Positions 1 to 9,328 of a stretch of 64,000 bases of DNA are shown here, in pieces; within the stretch, counting starts at the first letter, position 1, and each line of letters begins with the position of its first letter. Source of the stretch: Borrelia persica No12. Lineage in GTDB: Bacteria; Spirochaetota; Spirochaetia; Borreliales; Borreliaceae. The stretch is from contig NZ_AYOT01000223.1 in assembly GCF_000500045.1 (NCBI RefSeq), positions 173,743-237,742 on the forward strand. Direction: 5' to 3'. Both the position numbers and the translations under genes were made by a program. The notes under the pieces were generated by a model. The model was given only the letters and a program-made list of their open reading frames with translations, was not told where the DNA came from and ran no database searches.

Positions 1-27
1 TAATCCTATGAAATATCTTAGATAGTG

Positions 28-1410
28 CTATATGTATTTTGATATATCCACTGTTCTCAGTATTTGCATGAGTTTTTTTCCTTCAACAAGATCAATTAGC
101 CTTCCTTCAATAATTTGTTTAGCCTTTTCAGAAAATGTTGCTGGTGCAATACATAGTCCTTTGATTTTGCTTTCTTTAGTTTTTGAAATCAGATCTTTTA
201 AAAATAGTTCTCCAAAATTTTTTTGATCTGTTCTTACAAATCTGACTATTAAATTTTCTTCCCATTGGTTATTTGATAGTTGAAAATTTATATCTATAAA
301 TTGTGATGTTATTTCATTTATTTTTTTATCTCTTACTTGGAATTTGTTTTGATATAGTTTAAGGATAATTTCATTGGCTAGGCTATCGAACTTTTCTTTT
401 GTACTTTTTAGATATATTCTTAGTGCTAAATTTTCATTTAGTCTTTTACTAAATTCTAGTTTTTCTGCAATTTTTTGATAGTGTGGGTCAATCCTTTCAA
501 CTTGAGTAAATGCCTCAGTTGCTTTTTTGTAATTTTCACATTCTATATAAAGTTCTCCTAGTTTATAAAAAAGCTTAAGAAATATTTTTGTAGGTAAGTC
601 GGGTTTAATTTTCATTATTTCTTTAATATTATTTTCTAATTTTATCAAGTTATGATTTTTTGAATTGATTTCAGATTCGATTAAAAGAGCTTCATATATC
701 ATTCCGTCTTTAGTTTTGATTTTGTTTGCAATCTCAAGTGCAAGTTGATCTTGATTTAATTGGGATAGAGAGTGAGCATATGCTAGTAGAGCATTTATGT
801 CATTTTGTATGTACTTTTTTATATTGTTAAATATTCCAACAGCTTTGGTATGATTTCCCATATAAAAGAGAGTTATTCCGATGTATTTTAGAACTTCACT
901 ATTGTTTTTGTCAAATTGATATACCTTTGTAAGGTAGTGAAGTGCTTCTTTGTAATGTGCATTTTTTAAAAATGCTATTCCAAGATAATAATTTACGTCT
1001 ACATTATCTTTTTTGAGGCTATATGCTTTTTTGAGAAATCCTAATGCTTCTGAATTAAAATTTCTCTCAAGGTTATAAAATCCATAACTTAAAAATGCTT
1101 TAAGATGGTCTATATTTCGATTTGTAGGGTTTTCTTCGATAAGTTGACATAACTTTCTTGCATATCTAATTCCATTTTCAAAGTCTTTATTGGTGTAATA
1201 ATAATCATTTAAAGTTTGTAGGGCACCTATGTCATTTGGATTTGTTTTTAATATACTGATAGCCCTTGCATTTAATTTTTTTGCTTTGTGAAATATTTTG
1301 TTATGTTTACCTTTTTTTCTTGTTTGTGTATTTAATATTGCAATTTTAAACAGAACAAATACTAAACCAGATATTACTGTTGAAGAAAATATTATGAATA
1401 ATGGCAACAC
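28..1410 (-). CDS. TPR-repeat membrane protein with C-terminal Mrr-like domain
   Basis: 460 aa, GTG start with AGGAG just upstream. Residues about 5-25 form one hydrophobic segment, so the protein is probably anchored in the inner membrane. Residues about 45-340 are tetratricopeptide-like helical repeats, for example ALGFLKKAYSLKKDNVDVNYYLG and the following units. The last 110 residues look like the fold of Mrr-type restriction endonucleases: a central VRFVRT strand where active enzymes have a QxK strand, then KGLCIAPATFSEKAKQ and a final LIDLVEGKKLMQIL. The catalytic Lys/Gln signature is not evident, so it is likely a non-catalytic domain. Position suggests the BB0261-type hypothetical gene. 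It is divergent from the following + strand operon. The function is unknown and the Mrr link is my inference. Confidence 0.85.
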   Translation of the reverse strand: MLPLFIIFSSTVISGLVFVLFKIAILNTQTRKKGKHNKIFHKAKKLNARAISILKTNPNDIGALQTLNDYYYTNKDFENGIRYARKLCQLIEENPTNRNIDHLKAFLSYGFYNLERNFNSEALGFLKKAYSLKKDNVDVNYYLGIAFLKNAHYKEALHYLTKVYQFDKNNSEVLKYIGITLFYMGNHTKAVGIFNNIKKYIQNDINALLAYAHSLSQLNQDQLALEIANKIKTKDGMIYEALLIESEINSKNHNLIKLENNIKEIMKIKPDLPTKIFLKLFYKLGELYIECENYKKATEAFTQVERIDPHYQKIAEKLEFSKRLNENLALRIYLKSTKEKFDSLANEIILKLYQNKFQVRDKKINEITSQFIDINFQLSNNQWEENLIVRFVRTDQKNFGELFLKDLISKTKESKIKGLCIAPATFSEKAKQIIEGRLIDLVEGKKLMQILRTVDISKYI

Positions 1411-1449
1411 TCTAACTTCTCCTAAAAATCATACTTAGTAATATTATAT

Positions 1450-1484
1450 AAACGATAATTACAGTTTTAAATATAATATCGTTT
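1450..1484. repeat. 8-bp inverted repeat in divergent intergenic region
   Basis: AAACGATA (1450-1457) and TATCGTTT (1477-1484) are perfect complements separated by 19 nt, in the 190-bp gap between the divergent genes at 28-1410 and 1600-2808. It could be an operator, but an 8-bp match in AT-rich DNA may be chance. Nothing else is recognisable in this gap except AT-rich promoter-like sequence. Confidence 0.25.
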
Positions 1485-1599
1485 CTTTGAAATAAAAGCC
1501 TATTCATAAGTTGAATATGATATTAATTATATTATATTATTGTTATAGTTAATCATATATTAGTTTGTTTTTTATGAAAGAACAAAGAGGTTGGAATTT

Positions 1600-2808
1600 T
1601 TGAAAGGTTTTTTAGGTATAAGGCTTTCTAATGATGAATATTTTTCGGTTTTAAGTTTGAGTGATACTTCTGTAAAGAAGATTGTATTGGGTAAACTTGC
1701 AGATGAGACTAATGTAAAATTGGATTTTTATGTTAGTGAATATGAAGATTTTTCTAATCTCATTATTATTGGATCTTTTTTCTTAGATGGTCTTGGAAAA
1801 GATAACTTGAATGTAAATGTTTATTTTAAAATAGAATCTATGATACTTTATGTTTATGGTGAGTGTGATGGGATTTCAAATAAAACCAAATTTGATTTGA
1901 GTTTAATGAATCTTTCTTTTAAATCAAATGAAGTTGATAGTGATTCTGTAGAAATTGATAAATCAAATGATTTGCCTTCTGCTTTTGATGATATGGACAA
2001 CAAAGAAAATTTTATTAAGAATTTTGATAGTATTGTTGAAGAGAAGCAAGATTATCCTTTAAATTTAGATAATGTTAATGATCTATCTGATTCTCAAGAG
2101 TTACCTTTAAATAAAGATCTTTTAAGTAAAGAGGATGATTTAAATTTATTGCTAGATTCTTCAAATGTAACTAATGACACAGACGATAATACATTGTTAA
2201 GTGAGGTAAGTAAAAGTTTAGATTCTGATTCTAATTTAGGGAATTTAAATTTTGATATTGCAAAGGATAAGTTGGAGAATAATATTACTGAAGAAGTTGC
2301 ACTTGAGCGTGTGCTTGATGAGAATGATAAATATCCTGCAAATCAAAATGTTTCTGATTTACAGAATATTTCTATTGATGATACTAATGATGTTTTTGAT
2401 AATTCTGATCAGAATGATGTAAAATCAGTTAAAGATAAGGGTGATAATTTGGATAGTTTTAATGTGTATATGCTCCAAAATTCTTATTCTGATGATTCTA
2501 GTGTTGAGGATATCATTGAAGATGTTAGTAATAGTTTAGATTATGTTGAATTTGATGATGTTGTTTTAAATTCTAGTGAAGATAATTTTACTGCAGATTT
2601 TGAAGAGCCTCAATTGGACTCTGATTTAAAGGGAGATCGTATTCAAACTTCTATGCTTTATTTAAGTCTTGTTTCTCTATTTCTTTTAATATTTTTTTCA
2701 TTGTTTTTGATTTTTTCTAAAGTATTAAGTCCTAAAAATTTTACTATTTCTTATTGTCCTTTTTATAGAGAAGAAAAAATTACTGAATGTGAAAAAAATA
2801 ATGCTTAA
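1600..2808 (+). CDS. Acidic Asp/Asn/Ser-rich membrane protein, unknown function
   Basis: 402 aa if started at the TTG at 1600, which lies 9 nt after AAAGAGG; an in-frame TTG at 1591 directly abuts that ribosome site and is less likely. Residues about 1-105 form a folded domain of mixed beta character. Residues about 110-340 are very rich in Asp, Asn, Ser and Glu and look disordered. One membrane helix lies near residues 345-370 (SLVSLFLLIFFSLFLIF), followed by a short tail. The topology would leave a long acidic N-terminal part in the cytoplasm. It overlaps the start of the lytic transglycosylase gene by about 20 nt, so the two are translationally linked. I do not recognise a family. Confidence 0.8.
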   Translation: MKGFLGIRLSNDEYFSVLSLSDTSVKKIVLGKLADETNVKLDFYVSEYEDFSNLIIIGSFFLDGLGKDNLNVNVYFKIESMILYVYGECDGISNKTKFDLSLMNLSFKSNEVDSDSVEIDKSNDLPSAFDDMDNKENFIKNFDSIVEEKQDYPLNLDNVNDLSDSQELPLNKDLLSKEDDLNLLLDSSNVTNDTDDNTLLSEVSKSLDSDSNLGNLNFDIAKDKLENNITEEVALERVLDENDKYPANQNVSDLQNISIDDTNDVFDNSDQNDVKSVKDKGDNLDSFNVYMLQNSYSDDSSVEDIIEDVSNSLDYVEFDDVVLNSSEDNFTADFEEPQLDSDLKGDRIQTSMLYLSLVSLFLLIFFSLFLIFSKVLSPKNFTISYCPFYREEKITECEKNNA

Positions 2809-4939
2809 CAAAATTGTTTGTTTGTTTTTATTAGGTTTATTGTCTTGTTCATTTGTAAAAGAGTCTTTAAATAGCAATATAGTTAATAAAAATGTTGATG
2901 CTTTTGATTTAAATCATTTAAATTGGTTGTGGAATTTTGACTATGAAGGGCAAAATTTTGATAAATATTTTGGTATAGATTCAGATTCTTATGTTTATAT
3001 TGCTTATCTTTTTAAAAAAATAGGATACGATGAAAAGTTTGGTGAATATATGCATAAAGCAATAAATAATAGTAATAATATTGCATCTCAATTTGCTGGT
3101 GTTAAACTGCTTGAATATTATAATTCTAGGAAAGAATATTATGATGCTGAACTTATTGGTCACAAGCTTTACAAAAAATATAATGATAATAAATTAATTA
3201 TATTAGAATACTTTAAAAGTCTTTATTGGCAAAAGAAGAATGATGAAGCTCTGTTAGTTTTAAATAAGCTAGAAAAAATGGATTTTGCTCACTCGCAAGA
3301 AAATGAAAATCTTTTATTTAAAGCAGTTCTTAATTTTAATATTTCTAATATTAATACTTCATTAACTTATTTTAAAAAATTGTTTGAGAATTTGCCAGCA
3401 GAGCATTTGCACGTAAGGGCGCATGATTATCTTATTCTTGAAGGAAGATATAATCTTTTAAATGCAAGTTTTGTAAATCTCGTTAAATTTAAAGCTTTGG
3501 TTGCTAATTGTGATTTTCGAGGTGCAATCAATATATTAAATAATGATTTTAAGAGATATTATAATAATTTCATTTTTTTAAATGATGTTTATAAGGCTTT
3601 TTTAAGTTTAGGTTACATGAACGAAGCATTATCTTTTTTTAGTAGTTTAGATAGTGTTTATAAAGATTATTATTTGGGCATCATTAATTTGAGATTAAAA
3701 AAAGACTTGGGTTTTCTGACTATAGTTAAATATTTAGAGAATACTTCTCTTGAAAATGAACCTAATAGATTAGATATACTTAATGAAATTTTTAGAAGTC
3801 TAATATTTATGAAAAATACAAGAGATTATTTTTCTCAAAACATAGCTAGATTTTATACAAGTAAAGATAAAAGTAATCTTGGTTTTATTAAAGCATTGGA
3901 TGAGTATATCTTAGAGGCTGTACAACTTGGAGATTATGATAATTTATATTTGCTTTATTATAATGGTCAAGATATTATTGATAATGCTGTCTTATCAAGA
4001 CTTGCTTTTATTAATGCAAGGCTCATGCATCATAAATTTGTTAAATCTAAATCAAAAGATGAATATGGGGAGCTTTTGCGTTCTGCTATTAAATATAATC
4101 AAATATCTTATGCGTCGTTTATGAGTAAGTATTTGCTTGATCAAAGTATTAATGATCTTTTTAAAAATGATTTGGGTGTGAATTATAATCAGTCTGATTA
4201 TGAGAGGTTTTTGGAAGGATTTTTTAAATTTAATTTGCATGCTTATGTTAGTATGTTTGTTGCCAATGATTTTAAGAATGGTTATAGATTTTCTCCTAAT
4301 TTTTACCGTAATCTTTATGATGAATTTGTGAAGCATGAGTATTATTATGAATCTATACTTGCTATTAATTACCTTGTAAAGCAAGATTTGTCAGTTTTAA
4401 ATCAAGATGATTATAAACGTCTCTATCCGTGTTTATATAATACTTTAATTAAATATTGGTCAAAAAAAAGAGACCTTGAATCTAGTCTTGTATTTTCTTT
4501 AATAAAGGCTGAGAGTAGTTTTAAGGAAGATGCTGTATCTAAACCTGGTGCTATTGGACTTATGCAAATTATGCCTTCAACATCTGCTGATATATCTAGG
4601 GAAATTAAATATTATAAATATTATCCTTATGATTTGAAACACCCAAAAGATAATATTATCATAGGGACTTATTATTTGCGTAAAAGAATAGACATGTTAG
4701 AAGACGTGTATAAAGCTCTTGCATCTTATAATGGTGGTATTGGAAATGTGCGAAAATGGGAAAAAGAGTATGGGCATTTACCTAAAGAAATTTTTATTGA
4801 AGCTATTCCTTTTGGACAAACCAGAAATTACATTAAGAAAATATTGGTTTATTCTATATTGTATGATGCTTTATATGACAAGAAAGGAATGGATTTTATT
4901 ATAGAGTATATTATGGGTAAATTCCCTAAGCATTTTTAG
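2789..4939 (+). CDS. Lytic transglycosylase lipoprotein (SLT family with helical repeats)
   Basis: 716 aa from a GTG at 2789 (ATG at 2801 is possible). The N-terminus has a lipoprotein signal, CLFLLGLLSCS, with Cys as the likely lipidated residue. A long alpha-helical repeat region fills residues about 40-540, as in Slt70-type enzymes. The C-terminal catalytic domain starts near residue 560: SLIKAESSFKEDAVS contains the catalytic Glu, followed by GAIGLMQIMPSTS and ASYNGGIGNVRKW, the three hallmark SLT motifs. Such enzymes cleave the MurNAc-GlcNAc bond of peptidoglycan with formation of a 1,6-anhydro end. It should act in the periplasm, anchored to a membrane. It sits upstream of uppP and ftsK, so it is in a cell-wall and division cluster. 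Confidence 0.93.
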   Translation: MKKIMLNKIVCLFLLGLLSCSFVKESLNSNIVNKNVDAFDLNHLNWLWNFDYEGQNFDKYFGIDSDSYVYIAYLFKKIGYDEKFGEYMHKAINNSNNIASQFAGVKLLEYYNSRKEYYDAELIGHKLYKKYNDNKLIILEYFKSLYWQKKNDEALLVLNKLEKMDFAHSQENENLLFKAVLNFNISNINTSLTYFKKLFENLPAEHLHVRAHDYLILEGRYNLLNASFVNLVKFKALVANCDFRGAINILNNDFKRYYNNFIFLNDVYKAFLSLGYMNEALSFFSSLDSVYKDYYLGIINLRLKKDLGFLTIVKYLENTSLENEPNRLDILNEIFRSLIFMKNTRDYFSQNIARFYTSKDKSNLGFIKALDEYILEAVQLGDYDNLYLLYYNGQDIIDNAVLSRLAFINARLMHHKFVKSKSKDEYGELLRSAIKYNQISYASFMSKYLLDQSINDLFKNDLGVNYNQSDYERFLEGFFKFNLHAYVSMFVANDFKNGYRFSPNFYRNLYDEFVKHEYYYESILAINYLVKQDLSVLNQDDYKRLYPCLYNTLIKYWSKKRDLESSLVFSLIKAESSFKEDAVSKPGAIGLMQIMPSTSADISREIKYYKYYPYDLKHPKDNIIIGTYYLRKRIDMLEDVYKALASYNGGIGNVRKWEKEYGHLPKEIFIEAIPFGQTRNYIKKILVYSILYDALYDKKGMDFIIEYIMGKFPKHF

Positions 4940-4952
4940 GTTGTGAAGCTGG

Positions 4953-5759
4953 ATGGAAAATATCTTAAGAGTTATTATTTTAGGTTTTGTTCAAGGAATT
5001 TCTGAATTTTTGCCTATATCTAGTTCGGGGCATTTGTTACTTTTAAAAAAATTTATGCATATTGATCTTCCCATTGTCTTTGATATCTATTTACATTTTG
5101 CAACAGTTTTAGTTGTAATAATTTATTATCGAAGACGAATATTAGAGCTTGCAATAGTTTTTATTAAATTTGTTTTAAGAAAACCAAAAATGACAGAATT
5201 AGATTTTGCAAAGTTGAGGTTAATATTACTTATATTAATAATCACTTTTTTTACAGCATTGATTGGAATTTTTATAGAAAAATTTAAAGAATTATTTACT
5301 TTTGAGTTAGTTTTAGTTAATTTTATTATAACGAGTGTTTTATTGTTTTTACTTGAATTTAAAGTTAGAAATTTTAATTTTAAAAAAAATATTGCCTTTG
5401 CAGGATTGTTTATTGGGATTATGCAGGGAATTGGAACAATGCCAGGTATTTCTCGTTCAGGAATTACAATTTTTGCTTCGATTTTACTTGGATTTAGTAG
5501 GTCAGAATCACTTGAAATTTCGTTTTTATCTTTAATTCCCATTGTTTTTGGAAGTTTACTTTTAAAGTATGATGAATTGTTTAAGTCGGATATGGTTTTT
5601 AATATTTTTGAAATAAATTTGGGAGCAATTTTTGCTTTTATATGTGGTATGGTTTCAATTAGTTTGTTTGTTAAGATGCTTAAGAATAGTAGATTGTATT
5701 ATTTTTCGATTTATTTAATTATAATTGTAAATTTAACTTATTTCCTTGTTTATTTTTAG
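4953..5759 (+). CDS. uppP: Undecaprenyl-diphosphatase UppP/BacA
   Basis: 268 aa, the usual family length. It dephosphorylates undecaprenyl pyrophosphate so that the lipid carrier can be recycled for peptidoglycan synthesis. Two family motifs are present: [16 protein letters not shown] near residue 17 and [13 protein letters not shown] near residue 155, which carry the Glu, Ser and Arg residues of the active site. About seven or eight hydrophobic helices are visible. The gene starts 13 nt after the transglycosylase stop and ends 6 nt before ftsK, so the three are probably cotranscribed. Confidence 0.95.
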   Translation: MENILRVIILGFVQGISEFLPISSSGHLLLLKKFMHIDLPIVFDIYLHFATVLVVIIYYRRRILELAIVFIKFVLRKPKMTELDFAKLRLILLILIITFFTALIGIFIEKFKELFTFELVLVNFIITSVLLFLLEFKVRNFNFKKNIAFAGLFIGIMQGIGTMPGISRSGITIFASILLGFSRSESLEISFLSLIPIVFGSLLLKYDELFKSDMVFNIFEINLGAIFAFICGMVSISLFVKMLKNSRLYYFSIYLIIIVNLTYFLVYF

Positions 5760-5765
5760 TATAGT

Positions 5766-8108
5766 ATGAAAAATTTTTATCGTTATTTTCAGTTTTTATT
5801 TTTTTTTATGTTGGCTGTTATATCATTTTCTCTTTTTGTTGCATTAACTCCTATAGGAAATATATTCATATTTTTTGTGTTTAATCTTATAGGTCAGATG
5901 CTTCTTAATACTTTTTCATTTTTGTCGTTTTATTTAATACTTTATCCGCTTGTAAATTGGTATGTTTATCGCAATAACATGCTTAATAAAAGATTTATAT
6001 TCAATTGGAATTATACGGTTGTTTTATTTTTTACTCTAACGTTTTGGTTAAGAATTAATTCTGATTCTGAGGGTTCTAATTTTGTTAATTGGTTTTTAAG
6101 CAATTTTGGGATTATAGTTGGCAATTTATTTGTTTGCCTTATTTTCATTTTAGAACTTATTGTTTGGGTTTATTTAAATTATGTCCTTTTTAAGGATGCT
6201 AGTTTTATTTTGAGCACTTTTCATTTTGTCATATTTAAATTAAAAATCTTTTTTGAAAGCATATTTTTTTATTTGCCGTTTTTAAGTACTCTAAAGATTA
6301 AGAAGGATATTAAGGTTTATAAGGATCGTGATGACAATTTGAGTTCGGGTAAAATTTTGCGCAAGGAAGATAATATTATTAATGATGAAGAGTACCAGGC
6401 TTTATGGTCTTTTAAAGCATTTTTAAGAAATCCTAATAAGTCTTTAGATGTTGATTTGGATAAAACTGTTTTTTCTAAATCAGAGGTTAGAGATGATAAA
6501 TTTTCAGAAGAACAGCCTTTAGAGGAAGTTAAGTGTGATTCAAATATTGAGAATAATGCTAAATATAAAATACTTAAAGAATTTGAGGATGGTAAATTAG
6601 TAGTTGGTGGAAAAGTTAAGGCTAGTGATATAAGACATAATGGAATAATAAATAATATTGTCAAAGGTAAGGATGAAAATTTATTTGTAAATAAAGCTAA
6701 TGAAAATTATTTAATCGATATTTCTGTTTTTGCTCAAAGAGAGCCTGAGAGTGAAACTGAGGATATTGAATATGAGAGAGAAATCAAAAAACAAGCTATG
6801 GTTTTGCAAGAAACTTTTAAAGAATTTAATATTAGTGCAGAGCTTATTGATATTATTAAAGGGCCTGTTGTTACGATGTATGCTGTTCGTCCTGATAAAG
6901 GCATTAAGCTTTCAAAAATAACTTCTATATCTGATAATATTGCATTGCGTCTTGCAGCAGCCAGAGTTAGAATTATTGCACCAATACCTGGCAAGGAAGC
7001 TGTTGGAATTGAAATACCTAATAAGAGACGAAAATTTATTTTGATATCAGAGATAATAAATAGTCAAGAATTTCAAAATGATTTTAAGGTGCCTTTTGCA
7101 CTTGGTAAAGAAATTAGTGGGAATAATGTTGTTTTTGACCTTGTTACTGCTCCTCATCTTTTAATAGCTGGTGCTACTGGTGCTGGGAAATCAGTTTGTG
7201 TAAATTCACTTATTGCTTCAATTATTTTTTCAAAATCTCCAGATGATGTTAGGCTTGTGCTGATAGATCCTAAGGTGGTTGAGCTTAAGCTTTTTAATAA
7301 TATTCCTCATTTGTTAACTCCAGTTATTACCAATGTAAATAGAGCTTTAGAAGCTTTGCGTTGGTGTCTTGATGAGATGGAGAGGAGGTATGTTATTCTT
7401 GATAATTTTCTTGTTAGGGATATTAATTCTTATAACAAAAAAATAGCAGAAGAGGGATTAAATGAGGCACCATTACCTTATTTGGTAATAATTATTGATG
7501 AATTTGCAGATTTAATTCTGTCTGCAAGAAAGGATTTGGAAAATTTGATTTCTAGGCTTGCAGCTATGGCTAGGGCTGTTGGAATGCATTTGGTTCTTGC
7601 TACTCAAAGACCATCTGTTGATGTCATTACTGGAGTAATAAAGGCCAATTTTCCTTCAAGAATTTCTTTTATGGTTGCTAGTTCTATGGATTCAAGAATA
7701 ATTCTTGGAACATCAGGTGCTGAAAAACTTTTAGGAAAAGGTGATATGCTTTATGTGAGTCCTACTACGCCTTTTCCACAACGAATTCAAGGTGGATTTT
7801 TGACAGAAAAGGAAGTCTATAAGTTAGTTGAAGAGGTTAAAAAATTTGGTGCACCAAATTATATTGATGATGAGATATTTATTGATAGTGTTGTTGAACC
7901 TGAAGCTGTGATTATGAATCCTTCAGATGAGCCTATGTTTGAGGAAGCTCTTGAAATTGTTCGTTCTACTAAAAAGGCATCTGCATCTTATCTGCAAAGG
8001 CGTTTAAAAATAGGATATAATAGAGCTGCACGCATTATAGAATTGATGGAAGAGATGGGATATATAGGTCCTGTTAATGGTTCAAAACCACGGGATGTTT
8101 TTATTTGA
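5766..8108 (+). CDS. ftsK: DNA translocase FtsK/SpoIIIE
   Basis: 780 aa. It pumps chromosomal DNA across the division septum. Four hydrophobic helices lie in residues about 10-150, followed by a short charged linker (about 160-330), much shorter than in E. coli FtsK. The motor follows: Walker A GATGAGKSVCVNSL near residue 468 and Walker B YLVIIIDEFADL near residue 575. The C-terminal winged-helix gamma domain (about 715-780) has SASYLQRRLKIGYNRAAR, the region that reads polar KOPS-type sequences in other bacteria. In Borrelia the chromosome is linear, so the role in dimer resolution may differ. It is the last gene of the + strand run and converges on rpsU. Confidence 0.96.
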   Translation: MKNFYRYFQFLFFFMLAVISFSLFVALTPIGNIFIFFVFNLIGQMLLNTFSFLSFYLILYPLVNWYVYRNNMLNKRFIFNWNYTVVLFFTLTFWLRINSDSEGSNFVNWFLSNFGIIVGNLFVCLIFILELIVWVYLNYVLFKDASFILSTFHFVIFKLKIFFESIFFYLPFLSTLKIKKDIKVYKDRDDNLSSGKILRKEDNIINDEEYQALWSFKAFLRNPNKSLDVDLDKTVFSKSEVRDDKFSEEQPLEEVKCDSNIENNAKYKILKEFEDGKLVVGGKVKASDIRHNGIINNIVKGKDENLFVNKANENYLIDISVFAQREPESETEDIEYEREIKKQAMVLQETFKEFNISAELIDIIKGPVVTMYAVRPDKGIKLSKITSISDNIALRLAAARVRIIAPIPGKEAVGIEIPNKRRKFILISEIINSQEFQNDFKVPFALGKEISGNNVVFDLVTAPHLLIAGATGAGKSVCVNSLIASIIFSKSPDDVRLVLIDPKVVELKLFNNIPHLLTPVITNVNRALEALRWCLDEMERRYVILDNFLVRDINSYNKKIAEEGLNEAPLPYLVIIIDEFADLILSARKDLENLISRLAAMARAVGMHLVLATQRPSVDVITGVIKANFPSRISFMVASSMDSRIILGTSGAEKLLGKGDMLYVSPTTPFPQRIQGGFLTEKEVYKLVEEVKKFGAPNYIDDEIFIDSVVEPEAVIMNPSDEPMFEEALEIVRSTKKASASYLQRRLKIGYNRAARIIELMEEMGYIGPVNGSKPRDVFI

Positions 8109-8112
8109 AAGT

Positions 8113-8142
8113 TAAAAAAAAGGACATTCGCCATGAATATCC
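8113..8142 (-). terminator. Intrinsic terminator of the recJ-M23-rpsU run
   Basis: On the - strand, GGATATTC-ATGGC-GAATGTCC forms an 8-bp stem with one T-G wobble and is followed at once by a run of eight or nine T. It lies 8 nt past the rpsU stop. On the + strand the same stem has an A-C mismatch and a poorer T tract, so it serves mainly the leftward genes. Confidence 0.7.
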
Positions 8143-8150
8143 CGATTTTA

Positions 8151-8360
8151 TTATTTTCCGATTTTTTGTTTTAGTTTTCTTACTTTTTTTGCTTGTTTTC
8201 TTTTGAATGCCTTTTCTTTTTTTACACGAATGGTGGATGGTTTTTCATAATATTCTCTTCTTTTCCATTCTCTAATTATTGCTTCTTTTTCAATCATTCT
8301 TTTAAAACGTTTCAATGCTTTTTCTAATCCTTCATTTTTGTCAACATTGACAGTTACCAA
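8151..8360 (-). CDS. rpsU: 30S ribosomal protein bS21
   Basis: 69 aa, basic, the usual length. It joins the small subunit late and helps initiation. The sequence [16 protein letters not shown] and the Lys/Arg-rich C-terminus are typical of bS21. The start is TTG, preceded by AAGGAGGTGAT, a full match to the anti-Shine-Dalgarno region, which compensates for the weak start codon. It follows the M23 peptidase gene by 14 nt and is the last gene of the leftward run before the terminator. Confidence 0.96.
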   Translation of the reverse strand: MVTVNVDKNEGLEKALKRFKRMIEKEAIIREWKRREYYEKPSTIRVKKEKAFKRKQAKKVRKLKQKIGK

Positions 8361-8374
8361 AAAATCACCTCCTT

Positions 8375-9328
8375 TTATTTTTGCTTTATCTTTTTAGTGT
8401 TATTGATTATTTGATTTTTGTCAATAAGCATCTCTTCTAAGAAAAAATCTGGATTTACTGCAATTCCATTAATTCTAACTTCAAAGTGTAGATGAGGACC
8501 TGTTGATATTCCTGTATTTCCTACATTGCCTATATATTCACCTGTATTTACTATTGTATTTTCTTTAACTCCAAATTTTGATAAATGTAGATAAATTGTA
8601 AATATTCCTGGTAAGTGTTGAATGATAATGGTTTTACCAGTAATTTCTCTTTCTCTTGCAAATACTACTTTTCCTCTACCAGCTGCAAAAATAGGTGTTT
8701 TTTCTTTTTTCAATGGAGCATAATCTTTTCCATTATGCATCTTTCGATCTGATATTTTTTTGTTATCTTGCATATAAATTCTCTGATCTCCATAAGGACT
8801 GGTTATCTGATATTGGTCTTTGATTGGATGGACCAGTGTGTCGTAATGGTAAATTGTTGTGTCACCTACATTTCCAATAATGTTCCATAATGTTAAAGCC
8901 TGTTCTTTTGCTTTGGGTGATTGTTGACTCTTAATGAGCTTAGATTTATTTTTGTTAAGTTTGACAGTTGTTTTGTTGAATTTAAATTTTTTGATTTCAA
9001 TTTCTTTTGTGTATTGTTCATTTTCAAATTCTACTTGAATTTTTCTTTTTCCTTCTTTAATCATTGGTGGAATTCCGATTAAGGCTATGTAGTATGTTCT
9101 ATGATTTATATTAAATTTAAAAGGTGAAGCATTTAGAATGGGGCTTTGATTTGTTGCCAAGAGTGATAATTTTTTGAAATTTTTATTGCTTACAAAATAA
9201 ATATTTTCTCCTTGGAAAGCTTCTTTTTTATAGTAGATTCTAATGTCATCATTCTTTGCATTAATTTTAAAGAAGCCTATTATAAATGTGAATACAAGGA
9301 TAAATATAAGTTTTTTAATATTAGGCAC
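8375..9328 (-). CDS. Secreted M23 (LytM-type) metallopeptidase
   Basis: 317 aa with an N-terminal signal peptide (about residues 1-24, [21 protein letters not shown] region). After a beta-rich N-terminal domain the M23 catalytic domain lies at about residues 185-305. The zinc ligands are visible: the His and Asp of HNGKDYAPL and the first His plus general-base His of HLHFEVR. It should cleave peptide crosslinks of peptidoglycan or act as an amidase activator in the periplasm. The GTG start overlaps the recJ stop by one base (TAGTG), so translation is coupled. It corresponds to the BB0255 position. Confidence 0.92.
   Translation of the reverse strand: MPNIKKLIFILVFTFIIGFFKINAKNDDIRIYYKKEAFQGENIYFVSNKNFKKLSLLATNQSPILNASPFKFNINHRTYYIALIGIPPMIKEGKRKIQVEFENEQYTKEIEIKKFKFNKTTVKLNKNKSKLIKSQQSPKAKEQALTLWNIIGNVGDTTIYHYDTLVHPIKDQYQITSPYGDQRIYMQDNKKISDRKMHNGKDYAPLKKEKTPIFAAGRGKVVFAREREITGKTIIIQHLPGIFTIYLHLSKFGVKENTIVNTGEYIGNVGNTGISTGPHLHFEVRINGIAVNPDFFLEEMLIDKNQIINNTKKIKQK

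Noticed and set aside
4052..4384. 110-codon - strand open frame
   Set aside because: Antisense to the lytic transglycosylase gene, no ribosome site, Ile/Lys-rich composition typical of a shadow.
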